Shown here: positions 34,455 through 41,928 of the stretch, one piece after another | Position numbering within the stretch: position 1 is the first letter of the stretch | How the letters are laid out: each line of letters starts with the position of its first letter | Assembly (NCBI GenBank): GCA_963753185.1 | Contig: CAVWBO010000007.1 | Location: 1,426,001-1,490,000, forward strand | Reading direction: 5' to 3' | Source: SZUA-442 sp963753185 | Lineage (GTDB): Bacteria; Actinomycetota; Acidimicrobiia; Spongiisociales; UBA5794 | Length of the DNA: 64,000 nucleotides | Notes under the pieces: model-generated | What the model saw: only the letters and a program-made list of their open reading frames with translations | The model's database searches: none | What the model was told of the DNA's origin: nothing | Translations under genes and position numbers: made by a program

Positions 34455-34859
34455 GTGAACCGTGTACTCGCCGTCGATGACAGCCATGTGATGCGTCGAC
34501 TCGTCGAGGTGTCGCTCGGCGAGCTCGATCTCGAAGTCGTCACCGCAGGGACCGGAACCGAGGCACAGGCAGTCCTGGAAGCGCACGCGCCCGACCTCCT
34601 GATCCTCGACCTCGGACTGCCTGACATGTCAGGATGGGACGTCCTCGACTTCGTACGAGAATCCCCGTCCCTCGACGGTCTCGACGTCATCGTCCTGAGC
34701 GGGTACGACGACGTCGAGGACATCGAACGGGGACGGGCGGGCAATGTGGCGAGCTACCTCGTCAAGCCGTTCCTGCCGTCCGACCTGAGGCGTGTCGTCC
34801 TCGACGCGCTCGAAGGCGACCGCGATCCCGAACCTCTGGGCGTCTCGGAACCCAGCTGA
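34455..34859 (+). CDS. Stand-alone response regulator receiver protein
   Basis: This 134-residue CheY-like protein starts at GTG behind a GGGGGAAA site. The conserved receiver residues are the acidic pair in VDDSH, the phospho-acceptor Asp in LLILDLGLPDMSG (about residue 51) and the Lys in SYLVKPFLPSD. There is no output domain, and no histidine kinase is near. It may relay a signal through a protein partner. Confidence 0.9.
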   Translation: MNRVLAVDDSHVMRRLVEVSLGELDLEVVTAGTGTEAQAVLEAHAPDLLILDLGLPDMSGWDVLDFVRESPSLDGLDVIVLSGYDDVEDIERGRAGNVASYLVKPFLPSDLRRVVLDALEGDRDPEPLGVSEPS

Positions 34860-34893
34860 TACATTCACAACGCGGCGGCGGCATGGTGATTCG

Positions 34894-35487
34894 TTGTTCT
34901 TGGCCGTCATCGCCGTCATCGGCATCGCCGTCATTCCGCCCGTCGGATGCCATGGCCTCATCGCACCGGATGCCTCGGCGGTCGTGCGCACGTTCGCACC
35001 GCTGGGTCGCTGGGCAGGGCATTGGGGCGTCGACATCGCCTCCCCGCTCGGGTCTGGCGTCCCGTCGATCGGCGCGGGAACCGTGTCCTTCTCGGGAAGG
35101 GTGGTCGCCAACACCACGGTGACCATCGACCACGGCGGCGGGGTCCGCTCGAGCTACTCCTACCTCGGATCGGTCCTCGTGGTAGCCGGGGACGTCGTGC
35201 GCGCTCGTGAGGTGATCGGGTTCTCAGCCGTTCATGACGAGCGAGAGGCATTCCATCTCTCGCTGCGATTGGTCGACACCTACATCGACCCGATGGTGCT
35301 CAATCGCTGCACGTCGTTCCCCACGGAGGCGCTGTGGCTGAGCCCGGACACGGACACCTATGCTCCACCGCGTGCTCGGTCTCTTCGGCGGTACCTTCGA
35401 TCCACCCCACATGGGGCACCTCGCCGTCGCGAGCGCCGCCCTCGATCAACTCCCGATCGCCGACGTGCGGTTCATCCCCGCCGGTGA
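34894..35487 (+). CDS. M23-like (LytM) domain protein, catalytic His lost
   Basis: The start is uncertain; TTG 34894 gives a hydrophobic N-terminus (LFLAVIAVIGIAVIPPVGC), while ATG 34792 would overlap the preceding gene. A LytM/M23 domain follows: GHWGVDIASPLGSGVPS with the His-x3-Asp ligands, GTVSFSGRVV and the strand AFHLSLRLVDTYIDP. In active enzymes this last strand is H-x-H; here the first His is Ala, so cell-wall cleavage is doubtful. The last about 43 codons overlap nadD by about 128 bases and are Arg-rich, so the real product may end differently. Confidence 0.55.
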   Translation: MFLAVIAVIGIAVIPPVGCHGLIAPDASAVVRTFAPLGRWAGHWGVDIASPLGSGVPSIGAGTVSFSGRVVANTTVTIDHGGGVRSSYSYLGSVLVVAGDVVRAREVIGFSAVHDEREAFHLSLRLVDTYIDPMVLNRCTSFPTEALWLSPDTDTYAPPRARSLRRYLRSTPHGAPRRRERRPRSTPDRRRAVHPRR

Positions 35488-35932
35488 GCCGTGGCAGAAG
35501 GCCGGTCGACCCGTCACGGGTGCAGGCCACCGCCTTGCGATGACCCGCCTCGCCGCGGCGGACGACAACCGCTTCCTGGTCGACACCGTTGAGATCGACA
35601 GGCCAGGACCGTCGTACACGATCGACACGATCCGCCACTTCGGCGATGACGTGGTCCTGATCCTCGGTGCCGACGCGGCGGCGTCCATCCCGACGTGGGA
35701 ACGCAGCGAAGACCTCCTCGACATCGTCGAGATCGCCGTCATCCCGCGTCCGGGAGTCGACATCGATGAGGTGATCGCGACGGTTCCGGGACGTCTACGG
35801 GCACTCTCCATGCCGACCATCGACCTCTCGGCGTCCGAGATCCGCGATCACGTGGCATCGGGATTCTCGCCCCGCTACCTCGTCCATGACGCTGTCGCCG
35901 AGTACATCGTCGCGAATGGCCTCTACCGCTGA
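35360..35932 (+). CDS. nadD: Nicotinate-nucleotide adenylyltransferase
   Basis: Makes deamido-NAD from nicotinate mononucleotide. The 190-residue protein begins MLHRVLGLFGGTFDPPHMGH, the HxGH nucleotidyltransferase signature, and has the C-terminal ISSTxIR-like strand LSASEIRDHV. It is followed by rsfS, the usual nadD-rsfS pair. Its start lies within the preceding M23-like reading frame; GTG 35372 is an alternative. Confidence 0.95.
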   Translation: MLHRVLGLFGGTFDPPHMGHLAVASAALDQLPIADVRFIPAGEPWQKAGRPVTGAGHRLAMTRLAAADDNRFLVDTVEIDRPGPSYTIDTIRHFGDDVVLILGADAAASIPTWERSEDLLDIVEIAVIPRPGVDIDEVIATVPGRLRALSMPTIDLSASEIRDHVASGFSPRYLVHDAVAEYIVANGLYR

Positions 35933-35968
35933 TGTGGGCACCGGCGGCCCTCGACGCCCTATCATGCC

Positions 35969-36367
35969 GTGCGAATGATCAAGTCGAGACCAACGGCGAC
36001 ACCTGACGCCATCGAAGCCGCCAGAGCCGCGGCCGTCGCGATCGACGACAAGAACGGCGAGGACATCCTCCTCCTCGACCTCTCCAGCCTCCTCGTCGTC
36101 ACCGACGTCTTCGTCGTGGCCTCGGGGACATCCAACCGCCATGTCCGCACCCTCGTCGATGAGGCCGAGGAGGCACTGAAGGCCCTGGGCAGGCGGCCCC
36201 TGCGACGTGAAGGGGTCGATCACGGCGAGTGGGTGCTCCTCGACTACGGCGACGTCGTCATCCACGTGTTCGACCGCCCCACACGGGCCTACTACGAGCT
36301 CGAACGCCTGTGGGCGGACGCCCCGATGATCGACTTCGAGCGAAGCCCGTCAAACATCGACGCTTGA
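35969..36367 (+). CDS. rsfS: Ribosome silencing factor RsfS
   Basis: Binds uL14 and blocks subunit joining during starvation. The 132-residue protein has the Iojap-family core: DILLLDLSSLLVVTDVFVVASGTS, then EWVLLDYGDVVIHVF and YYELERLW. GTG 35969 or ATG 35975 may be the start. It lies downstream of nadD. Confidence 0.95.
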   Translation: MRMIKSRPTATPDAIEAARAAAVAIDDKNGEDILLLDLSSLLVVTDVFVVASGTSNRHVRTLVDEAEEALKALGRRPLRREGVDHGEWVLLDYGDVVIHVFDRPTRAYYELERLWADAPMIDFERSPSNIDA

Positions 36368-36386
36368 TACAATCGGCGTCCCGCAA

Positions 36387-36460
36387 GGGGCTGTAGCTCA
36401 GCCTGGCAGAGCACTTGACTGGCAGTCAAGGGGTCAGGGGTTCGAATCCCCTCAGCTCGC
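36387..36460 (+). tRNA. tRNA-Ala (anticodon GGC), abnormal 3' end
   Basis: The D-, anticodon- and T-arms are perfect, the anticodon is GGC in CTGGCAG, and the alanine identity pair G3-U70 is present. However, the 3' strand ends CAGCTCG then C instead of the expected CAGCTCC then A, so position 72 mispairs with G1 and the discriminator is not A. CCA is not encoded. The altered end coincides with the start of a truncated membrane gene. Confidence 0.8.
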
Positions 36461-36488
36461 CTTGGTCGGGTTTGTTGCCTCGCTGCGG

Positions 36489-36947
36489 ATGCGCCTCGCC
36501 CGGGAAGGCTCTAGAGGTGAACTGTTGGCTCTTGTGGCCTATGCCTTTGGGATTGTCATGACGATCGGCGCTTTCGTTCATGCGTCATATCGCATGGCGA
36601 CGAGCGCACCGATCGATCCGAACATGCTTGCCGATGCGGTGCTTCCGTTGTCGATGCTCAAGGAACACATCAGTGATCTGTTCATGATTGGCGCTCTCGG
36701 TGTCGCTGCCACGATGAGCGTCAGCTCGTTCGTCGTGGGGTTGCTCCCTAAGCCGTTCGCCTGGGTGGGCGTCGTACTCGTCGCGGCCACCGTGGCGCTG
36801 ATCCCGACTGGTCTAGGGGTTGGTGGTCTCGCCCTATTCCTTTGGCTGATTGTGGCTTGTCCCGTTCTCATCGTCAGAGACCACACCCCTAACACTCACG
36901 AGTCACCACAATCCCCCTCGGGCCAGATGGAGCCCGAACGTGGCTGA
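36489..36947 (+). CDS. Small membrane protein, likely 5'-truncated
   Basis: A reading frame opens at TTG 36462, directly after the tRNA-Ala; the first ATG is 36489. The protein of about 150 residues has four hydrophobic segments (FGIVMTIGAFVHA, MIGALGVAATMSVSSF, WVGVVLVAATVALIPTG, LFLWLIVACPVLIV). The pattern resembles the C-terminal two thirds of DUF4386-type proteins (from memory), with the N-terminal part missing. No ribosome site precedes either start. It may be a gene remnant left by the event that altered the tRNA end. Confidence 0.5.
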   Translation: MRLAREGSRGELLALVAYAFGIVMTIGAFVHASYRMATSAPIDPNMLADAVLPLSMLKEHISDLFMIGALGVAATMSVSSFVVGLLPKPFAWVGVVLVAATVALIPTGLGVGGLALFLWLIVACPVLIVRDHTPNTHESPQSPSGQMEPERG

Positions 36948-36975
36948 ACCGTCCGACGCTCCACAGAGGGACAGG

Positions 36976-37003
36976 CCCGCCAAGGCTTTCGAGCTGTGGC
37001 GGG
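36976..37003 (+). terminator. Hairpin after the membrane gene
   Basis: CCCGCCA and TGGCGGG form a 7-bp stem, with a small inner stem and TTCG loop. It lies 28 bases after the stop at 36947. No T-run follows, so it is only a possible terminator. Confidence 0.35.
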
Positions 37004-37154
37004 TCTGCCGCGTTCGGGGTCTGGTGTGGCAGAGACAGGTGTTCGGTGCGGAATCACGGTCACGGCACGACACGCCAGGCGATCAGCCGGCGATTCTGCG
37101 ATCACGGACACGCAGTCCGGAGCCTCTGCATCGGGGACCACCGTCGCGTCGCAC

Positions 37155-37192
37155 GCGAATGGAGCCCCCCGGATTGCGGGGGCTCCATTCGC
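37155..37192. terminator. Strong bidirectional terminator
   Basis: GCGAATGGAGCCCCC (37155-37169) and its exact complement (37178-37192) form a 15-bp stem with an 8-base loop. It lies past the end of the minus-strand sigma/membrane locus (37228) and past the plus-strand remnant region. Confidence 0.75.
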
Positions 37193-37227
37193 TTCGCACA
37201 CCGTCGGGGACGGGCTCCCGTTGGTGT

Positions 37228-37572
37228 TCAGGGCTCGACCACCTCGATCACCGCGGGTCGCCACAGGTGGTCGTAGTAGTTGTCCCCGTCGCTCGTGGCC
37301 GTGGTGAGGCAGTCGATCAGGTAGGTGTTCCCTGCCGACACCGGCACGGACCAGCTCTGCGTGCCCCCCGGCGGCACGTCCGCGTAGTACGCGAGCTCAC
37401 CGGTCGGGGCCTCATCGTCTGGCGGCAACGCCATGTCGGTACCTGCCGGCTTGTCGGCCAGCTCATCGTCGAGCGTCGGACCGCTCATCTCCCACACGGC
37501 GAACGTGATCATTCGCGTGGCGTCATTGACGACCTCGATTTGGAGGTCACCCGGCGTGAGGGCGGTCGCGCG
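37228..37572 (-). pseudogene. Extracytoplasmic module, one base out of frame
   Basis: Downstream of the sigma/membrane frame, the minus strand codes in another frame for about 115 residues: ALTPGDLQIEVVNDATRMITF, SGPTLDDELADKPAGTDM and YLIDCLTTATSDGDNYYDHLW. These read as a natural continuation of PVVTCDGETCTW at the end of the frame above, after one extra base in the CGCGCGC run at 37567-37573. It looks like a plastocyanin-like or other small beta domain exposed outside the cell. Either the DNA really has a frameshift or the extra base is an assembly error. Confidence 0.6.
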
Positions 37573-38446
37573 CATCCCAGGTGCAGGTCTCTCCGTCGCA
37601 GGTGACGACGGGCTGCGCCTCCGCCGCGGCCACCGGCTCACCCTCCCCACCCATGAGGAGAATGGCACCGCCGACGACGAGGAGGACGACGATGAACGCG
37701 GCGGCAACCGCGGCCACCGGCTTCCAGCCCCGTACTCGCTCGTCGGTGGGTCGTGCCTGGGTCGTCTCTCTGGTATCCATGATCATGCTCCCTTCGAAGG
37801 TCGGGAGAGCGGCTTCGTCCCTCGTCGTGGGCAGGAGGCTCGGATCCGGCACCGGATTGGCTTGCATGAACAGGGCGAACACCCGATCCGCGTCGCTCAC
37901 GATGCTGCCACCTCCTGTCACCTCGGCGACCGGTGTGGCCTCGTGGAGCCCTCGGCACTGCTGTGCGAGCCGTCGCTTCGCCCTCGCCAGCCGCTGGTCG
38001 ACCGCAGGGACCGAGCATCCCAGCACTTCGGCGATCTCCTTGTGGGAGAGGCCCTCCCACGCGGCAAGCGCCAGCACCTCGCGGTCGGCACGGCTCAGCC
38101 GGGCGGCGGCCTGGAGTACTGCGTCGTACTCGAATCGACGCACCACGATCGTCTCCGGTTGCGCCGGACCATCCTGTCGGTACGCGGCGATCCGCTCCGT
38201 CAGGTTGCGGAACCGTCGCAGGCTCCGCCTCCTTCGGAAGATGACTCGCCGTGCCACGACGTAGAGCCACGGAAGCGTGGCGTCCCCCGTCGGGACGTCG
38301 CCGATGCGCCGCCACGCGGTGGCGAACACCTCGTTGGCGGCGTCGTAGGCGTCGTCGGCAGCCATCCGCCTCAGGCAGTAGGCGAGGACGGCACGGAAGT
38401 GCTCGTCGTACATTGCCCTGAACTGACGGTCGCTCGCCGAGGCCAT
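37547..38446 (-). CDS. ECF sigma factor with C-terminal membrane segment
   Basis: The first about 165 residues are an ECF-type RNA polymerase sigma factor: region 2 (YDAANEVFATAWRRIG, LPWLYVVARRVI) and region 4 (LSRADREVLALAAWEGLSHK, EIAEVLGCSVPAVDQRLARA). The frame continues without a stop through DADRVFALFMQANPVPDPSLL to MIMDTRETT and a membrane helix (VAAVAAAFIVVLLVVGGAIL), ending just past CDGETCTWDA. AAGGGAG precedes ATGATCATG at the MIMDTR point, so the membrane part may be translated separately as an anti-sigma-like partner. The 299-residue fusion as read ends where a one-base shift separates it from the extracytoplasmic module. Confidence 0.75.
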   Translation of the reverse strand: MASASDRQFRAMYDEHFRAVLAYCLRRMAADDAYDAANEVFATAWRRIGDVPTGDATLPWLYVVARRVIFRRRRSLRRFRNLTERIAAYRQDGPAQPETIVVRRFEYDAVLQAAARLSRADREVLALAAWEGLSHKEIAEVLGCSVPAVDQRLARAKRRLAQQCRGLHEATPVAEVTGGGSIVSDADRVFALFMQANPVPDPSLLPTTRDEAALPTFEGSMIMDTRETTQARPTDERVRGWKPVAAVAAAFIVVLLVVGGAILLMGGEGEPVAAAEAQPVVTCDGETCTWDARDRPHAG

Positions 38447-38786
38447 GAGGCCGCTCCTGGGCTCACGCGGGTCTGAATACCGCTCTCACATCGTACATCT
38501 CCGGCACCGGCGCGTCCCTGACAGCGTTCCGCGTGGCCGTGTGTGAGAGCACCGCTTGACGCCCCGGCTCGGGCGGTGCCTGCGCTGGTGTTACGGGAAG
38601 GCTCGGCGCTACACGCTGAGCCCAGTACATCGACTCCACTCGGAGTCGGAGTCGGAGTCGGAGTTGGAGTCGGGTCTGGGCAGGCGGGCTTCTTGCGTCA
38701 GGCCGACGGGGCCGAACGCGGGCCCGGGGCGCACCTGCCGGCAGGTCACTCACTGCCGAGCAGGTTCTCCGCGATAGAGTCACGCT
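38447..38786. other. Gap with hexamer repeat
   Basis: This 340-base gap lies upstream of the sigma factor. It contains a possible imperfect hairpin (GGCTC...GAGCC near 38597-38622) and a tandem hexamer repeat at 38641-38670. No convincing gene is seen. Confidence 0.5.
38641..38670 (+). repeat. Tandem hexamer CGGAGT, five units
   Basis: Five consecutive hexamers, four exact CGGAGT and a fifth TGGAGT, in non-coding DNA. Such repeats can change length by slippage. It lies about 200 bases upstream of the sigma factor start. Confidence 0.85.
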
Positions 38787-39026
38787 ATGGCTGTTCACCA
38801 CGCTGACTTCGCCATTCCGGTTTTCCAGAACATGACGATCCGAACGTCCAGTGGCATTTCGGGCCGAGTGATCGCCCTCGGGTGGTGGGTGGACCCGGAT
38901 GCTTCAACGGATCCCGACCATGAGCCGACAGGAACGCTCTACCTCGTGGTCGATCCCAACTCTCCTCGACCACTTTGGGTTCCCCAGGGCGACGTGATCG
39001 AAACGAAGGTCCTGGATCCGGGCTGA
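38787..39026 (+). CDS. Hypothetical 79-residue protein
   Basis: A short frame starting at ATG with no obvious ribosome site. The protein ends TLYLVVDPNSPRPLWVPQGDV, a credible beta-rich sequence, and there is no signal peptide or membrane segment. I do not recognise the family. The lower GC at third codon positions compared with neighbours suggests either a young acquisition or a chance frame. Confidence 0.45.
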   Translation: MAVHHADFAIPVFQNMTIRTSSGISGRVIALGWWVDPDASTDPDHEPTGTLYLVVDPNSPRPLWVPQGDVIETKVLDPG

Positions 39027-39133
39027 CTAGCTGTTTGTCGATCGTGCCACGTGGTACCCCGCTCCGCGACCACGGGTACCTGAACGAGGGTGGGGTAAGG
39101 GGCTGCGGTACCCTGCCGCCCCAGAGGAAGAAG

Positions 39134-39448
39134 ATGGGACTGAAGGAAGACCTGGAGATCTACGAGGCGTGGGTTGCAGCGGGCAAACACGTCGCGGTCG
39201 CCACCGTGGTCGATGTCGTCGGATCCGCTCCTCGCCCCGAGGGTTCGCGGCTCCTCGTGTCCTCCGATGGTGATGTCTCGGGTTCGGTCAGCGGAGGTTG
39301 TGTCGAGTCCGACGTGGTACTCCACGCACAACAGGTCCTCGGTTCGGGAACGCCGCAGCTGCTCACCTACGGGATCGCCGACGAGGACGCCTTCGAGGTC
39401 GGCCTCACCTGCGGCGGCACGATCTCCGTGTTCGTCGAACGATGGTGA
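39134..39448 (+). CDS. XdhC/CoxI family protein, N-terminal type
   Basis: This 104-residue protein is the XdhC_CoxI domain: VATVVDVVGSAPRPEGSRLL and GSVSGGCVESDVV, with a C-terminal GLTCGGTISVFVERW. The GGCVE and CGG cysteines are typical and may bind the molybdenum cofactor or its sulfur. The ATG at 39134 has AGAGGAAGAAG just upstream. It is a separate gene overlapping the Rossmann-domain partner by seven bases, whereas many genomes fuse the two. Confidence 0.88.
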   Translation: MGLKEDLEIYEAWVAAGKHVAVATVVDVVGSAPRPEGSRLLVSSDGDVSGSVSGGCVESDVVLHAQQVLGSGTPQLLTYGIADEDAFEVGLTCGGTISVFVERW

Positions 39449-40239
39449 GGGACATCCTCTCCGCCGTCCGGTCGCTCGTCGATGAGGAGCGGCTCGGGGC
39501 GGACGTGACGTGCGTGTCGGGTCCGATGATGGGCCTTCGGGCCGTTGTCGACGGCTCCGGCGCTCTCATAGGCGGATCGATTCCACCCGAGGTCAGCAGC
39601 GATGTGATCTCCGACGCCGTCCAGCTGATGGCCAACGAGCAGAGCCGATCGCTCGACTACGGCGACCATCGCATCTTCATCCATACGATCGCCCCCCCGC
39701 CGATACTCGTCATCTTCGGTGCAGGCCACGTCAGCCAATCTCTTGCGACCTTCGCGATCGCGCTCGGTTATCGGGTCATCGTCGTGGATGCTCGCGCCGC
39801 ATGGGCGACGCATGAACGGTTTCCCGACGTCGACGAGCTGCTGGTCGGGTGGCCCGACGTCTTCTTCGCCGATCACGAACTGGATGCACGCACCTATGTC
39901 GCCCTCATGAACCACGACGCCAGGTTCGAGGACCCCGTGCTCTCGAAGGTGCGTAGCGCGCCCATCAGGTACCTCGGGGCGATGGGGAGCCGCCGCACGC
40001 ATCGAGCGCGGGTCGAGCGGCTCGTCGGGGCTGGGTGGACTGCCGAGGAGGTCGCTCGCATCCACGGCCCGATCGGGTTGGACATCGGTGCTGAAACGCC
40101 TGAGGAGACGGCGATCGCCATCGTCGCCGAGATGACCCAGGTGAGGTACGGGCACGGGAGCGGCTCCTCGTTGCGTGGAACGTCGGGGCGAATCCGACGC
40201 CAGCGCGACGAGGAAGTCGCGCAGGGCCAGGACGGTTGA
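39442..40239 (+). CDS. XdhC Rossmann-domain protein
   Basis: This 265-residue protein contains the C-terminal XdhC half: ILVIFGAGHVSQSLATFAIALG (GxGxxxx nucleotide-binding strand), VIVVDARAAWAT, and YLGAMGSRRTHRARVERL followed by GLDIGAETPEETAIAI. XdhC-type proteins sulfurate and deliver molybdenum cofactor to xanthine dehydrogenase or CO dehydrogenase. The gene starts within the end of the CoxI-type gene. No molybdoenzyme gene is in the window. Confidence 0.88.
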   Translation: MVRDILSAVRSLVDEERLGADVTCVSGPMMGLRAVVDGSGALIGGSIPPEVSSDVISDAVQLMANEQSRSLDYGDHRIFIHTIAPPPILVIFGAGHVSQSLATFAIALGYRVIVVDARAAWATHERFPDVDELLVGWPDVFFADHELDARTYVALMNHDARFEDPVLSKVRSAPIRYLGAMGSRRTHRARVERLVGAGWTAEEVARIHGPIGLDIGAETPEETAIAIVAEMTQVRYGHGSGSSLRGTSGRIRRQRDEEVAQGQDG

Positions 40240-40574
40240 CGGTTCGACGACGGCGACACCGGTCGGCTGGCGTCCCGCCGACGTGTCGTACCTGGCCTAC
40301 GAGGTGTGCACCGGATAGCGCAGGTGCGTGACGCCACCTCGCTGACACCGTCCTGCGTGTCGGCGACGTACCCGTCGAGGGACATCGACATGATGGCGAT
40401 CACTTTGGCCATGGAGTGGCTCCCAGCGTGACGAGGCAGCGTCATGCTAGTGAGCCGGACCGGCGCGCTCGGTTGCGAGAGGCATACCAGCGGGTCCAGC
40501 AAGCGGCGGGGCGGGTATCCGCTCGTCGTACGGATCGGGACGTACACTCGCTCCCGATGGGAGGCCCTGTCCAG
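40240..40574. other. Gap with reductase remnant
   Basis: A 335-base gap between the XdhC and LCP genes. Apart from the minus-strand reductase fragment at 40336-40413 I see no gene. Confidence 0.5.
40336..40413 (-). pseudogene. N-terminal remnant of a RibD-C/DHFR-like protein
   Basis: The minus strand starts MAKVIAIMSMSLDGYVADTQ DGV, the exact opening pattern (V-x-S-L-D-G-Y-V-A-D-x-x-D-G) of dihydrofolate-reductase-family proteins with a RibD C-terminal domain. After about 26 residues the similarity ends and the frame turns Arg-rich. The rest of the gene has been lost. Confidence 0.6.
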
Positions 40575-41828
40575 ATGATCACAAGCGTCCGTCGCGCAGC
40601 GGCTGCGCTGTTCGTGCTTGTCCTCATTGCGGCGTGTTCTCCGAGTGTCGTGACCGAGTCTTCGAGCACCTCGGTGACGACGACCTCGACCACCATCGCC
40701 CCGACGACGACGACCGAGGCCCGGCCGACGACGACCACGATGCCGCCACCGATCGCGTTGATCTCGGTATCGGGCATCGAGGACGGTGAGCTGACTGCGG
40801 CCGTGGGATTGGGCCTTTCCACGATCAGGGATCCGAGGGTCGCCGGCGATGTGATCGAGGGTGTCGTTGCGCACCACCAAGGCCCGGCTTCGGTTCTGGC
40901 AGACAGCTACACCGCGGAGGCGACCGTTGCCGAACTCGCCGATGGCAGTCGTGTGGCCGTGGTCACGCTGGACAGCGGTGACATCCTGCTTCTCGCCGAC
41001 GAAGGTCAGGGATGGGTCACGGTCGGCGCGCACCTTGGTTCGATCGGCGCCGACCCCTACTACGGGGAGCCACCCCGTCGTGTGCTCGTCCTCGGATCCG
41101 ATGCGAGGCCCGGCGGGGACGCATCGGTGCATCGGATGGACTCGATCCACATCCTGACGTCCGTGCCCTCCGAGCGTGCTGCGTCGATCCTGGGGTACCC
41201 ACGGGACAGCTGGATCGACTCCGAGTACGGATCGATGCGACTCAACGCGCTCACGTCCTCGGGTCGTGGCCCCGACGCGCTCTTCGAGTTCTTCACCGAC
41301 ACCTGGGATGTTCCGCTCGAGGGGTACATCCTGACCGGGTTCGCCGGCTTCGAGGATCTGGTCGGCGCCGCCTTCGGCCGCCTGAGACTCACCATCCCGA
41401 TCCCGATCCCGACCCAGGAATGGTTCGAGGGTTTCAGCAGCGGCGAGCAGACACTCAATCCCACGCGACTCCTCGACTTCGCCCGCACCAGGAAGCTGAT
41501 CCCCGGTGGGGATTTCACTCGTTCGTACCACCACGGGGTCGTGATGCTCGCCGCCCTCGCGACCATCCAGGACGGCTCGATTCACGACATCCCTGCGTTC
41601 CTCGCCATCCTCTCCAGGTTCACCGAGACCAACCTCACCGCAACGGACCTCGTACAACTCGGTGCCGCCGCCTACGAAATGGATCTGGGGGCAATCACCA
41701 ATGAGGTCCTCCCCGGTTCCCTCGGCAGGGCGACAGGCGGTGCCTCGGTCGTGTTCCTCGACCCCGGGTTCGAACTGATCGTCCAGGATGTGATCGACGA
41801 CGGCCTGAGGAACGAGAGCGCGGGGTAG
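40575..41828 (+). CDS. LytR-CpsA-Psr (LCP) family lipoprotein
   Basis: Cell-wall ligase family attaching glycopolymers to peptidoglycan. The ATG at 40575 has GGGAGG upstream and gives 417 residues. A lipoprotein signal (AALFVLVLIAAC) is followed by a Thr/Ser-rich linker. The LCP core shows RVLVLGSDARPGGDASVHRM with its Asp and Arg, ILGYPRDSW, RLNAL and a late DFARTRK segment with the catalytic Arg. Lipid anchoring is unusual for the family, which normally uses an N-terminal membrane helix. Confidence 0.85.
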   Translation: MITSVRRAAAALFVLVLIAACSPSVVTESSSTSVTTTSTTIAPTTTTEARPTTTTMPPPIALISVSGIEDGELTAAVGLGLSTIRDPRVAGDVIEGVVAHHQGPASVLADSYTAEATVAELADGSRVAVVTLDSGDILLLADEGQGWVTVGAHLGSIGADPYYGEPPRRVLVLGSDARPGGDASVHRMDSIHILTSVPSERAASILGYPRDSWIDSEYGSMRLNALTSSGRGPDALFEFFTDTWDVPLEGYILTGFAGFEDLVGAAFGRLRLTIPIPIPTQEWFEGFSSGEQTLNPTRLLDFARTRKLIPGGDFTRSYHHGVVMLAALATIQDGSIHDIPAFLAILSRFTETNLTATDLVQLGAAAYEMDLGAITNEVLPGSLGRATGGASVVFLDPGFELIVQDVIDDGLRNESAG

Positions 41829-41844
41829 CGAACGCGGGTTCGCT
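41827..41844 (+). terminator. Hairpin at the end of the LCP gene
   Basis: AGCGAAC-GCGG-GTTCGCT forms a 7-bp stem overlapping the stop codon. Short T-rich sequence follows. Confidence 0.45.
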
Positions 41845-41928
41845 GTCGGATCTTCCGCACAGCAACTTCTGCACGCGTCGAGACTCAGACGGCTGACACG
41901 GGCGGTGTTTCTCCCGGAGGGGAAGCAG

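Noticed and set aside
38641..38670. CRISPR-like repeat
   Set aside because: The units are six bases long, directly joined and have no spacers.
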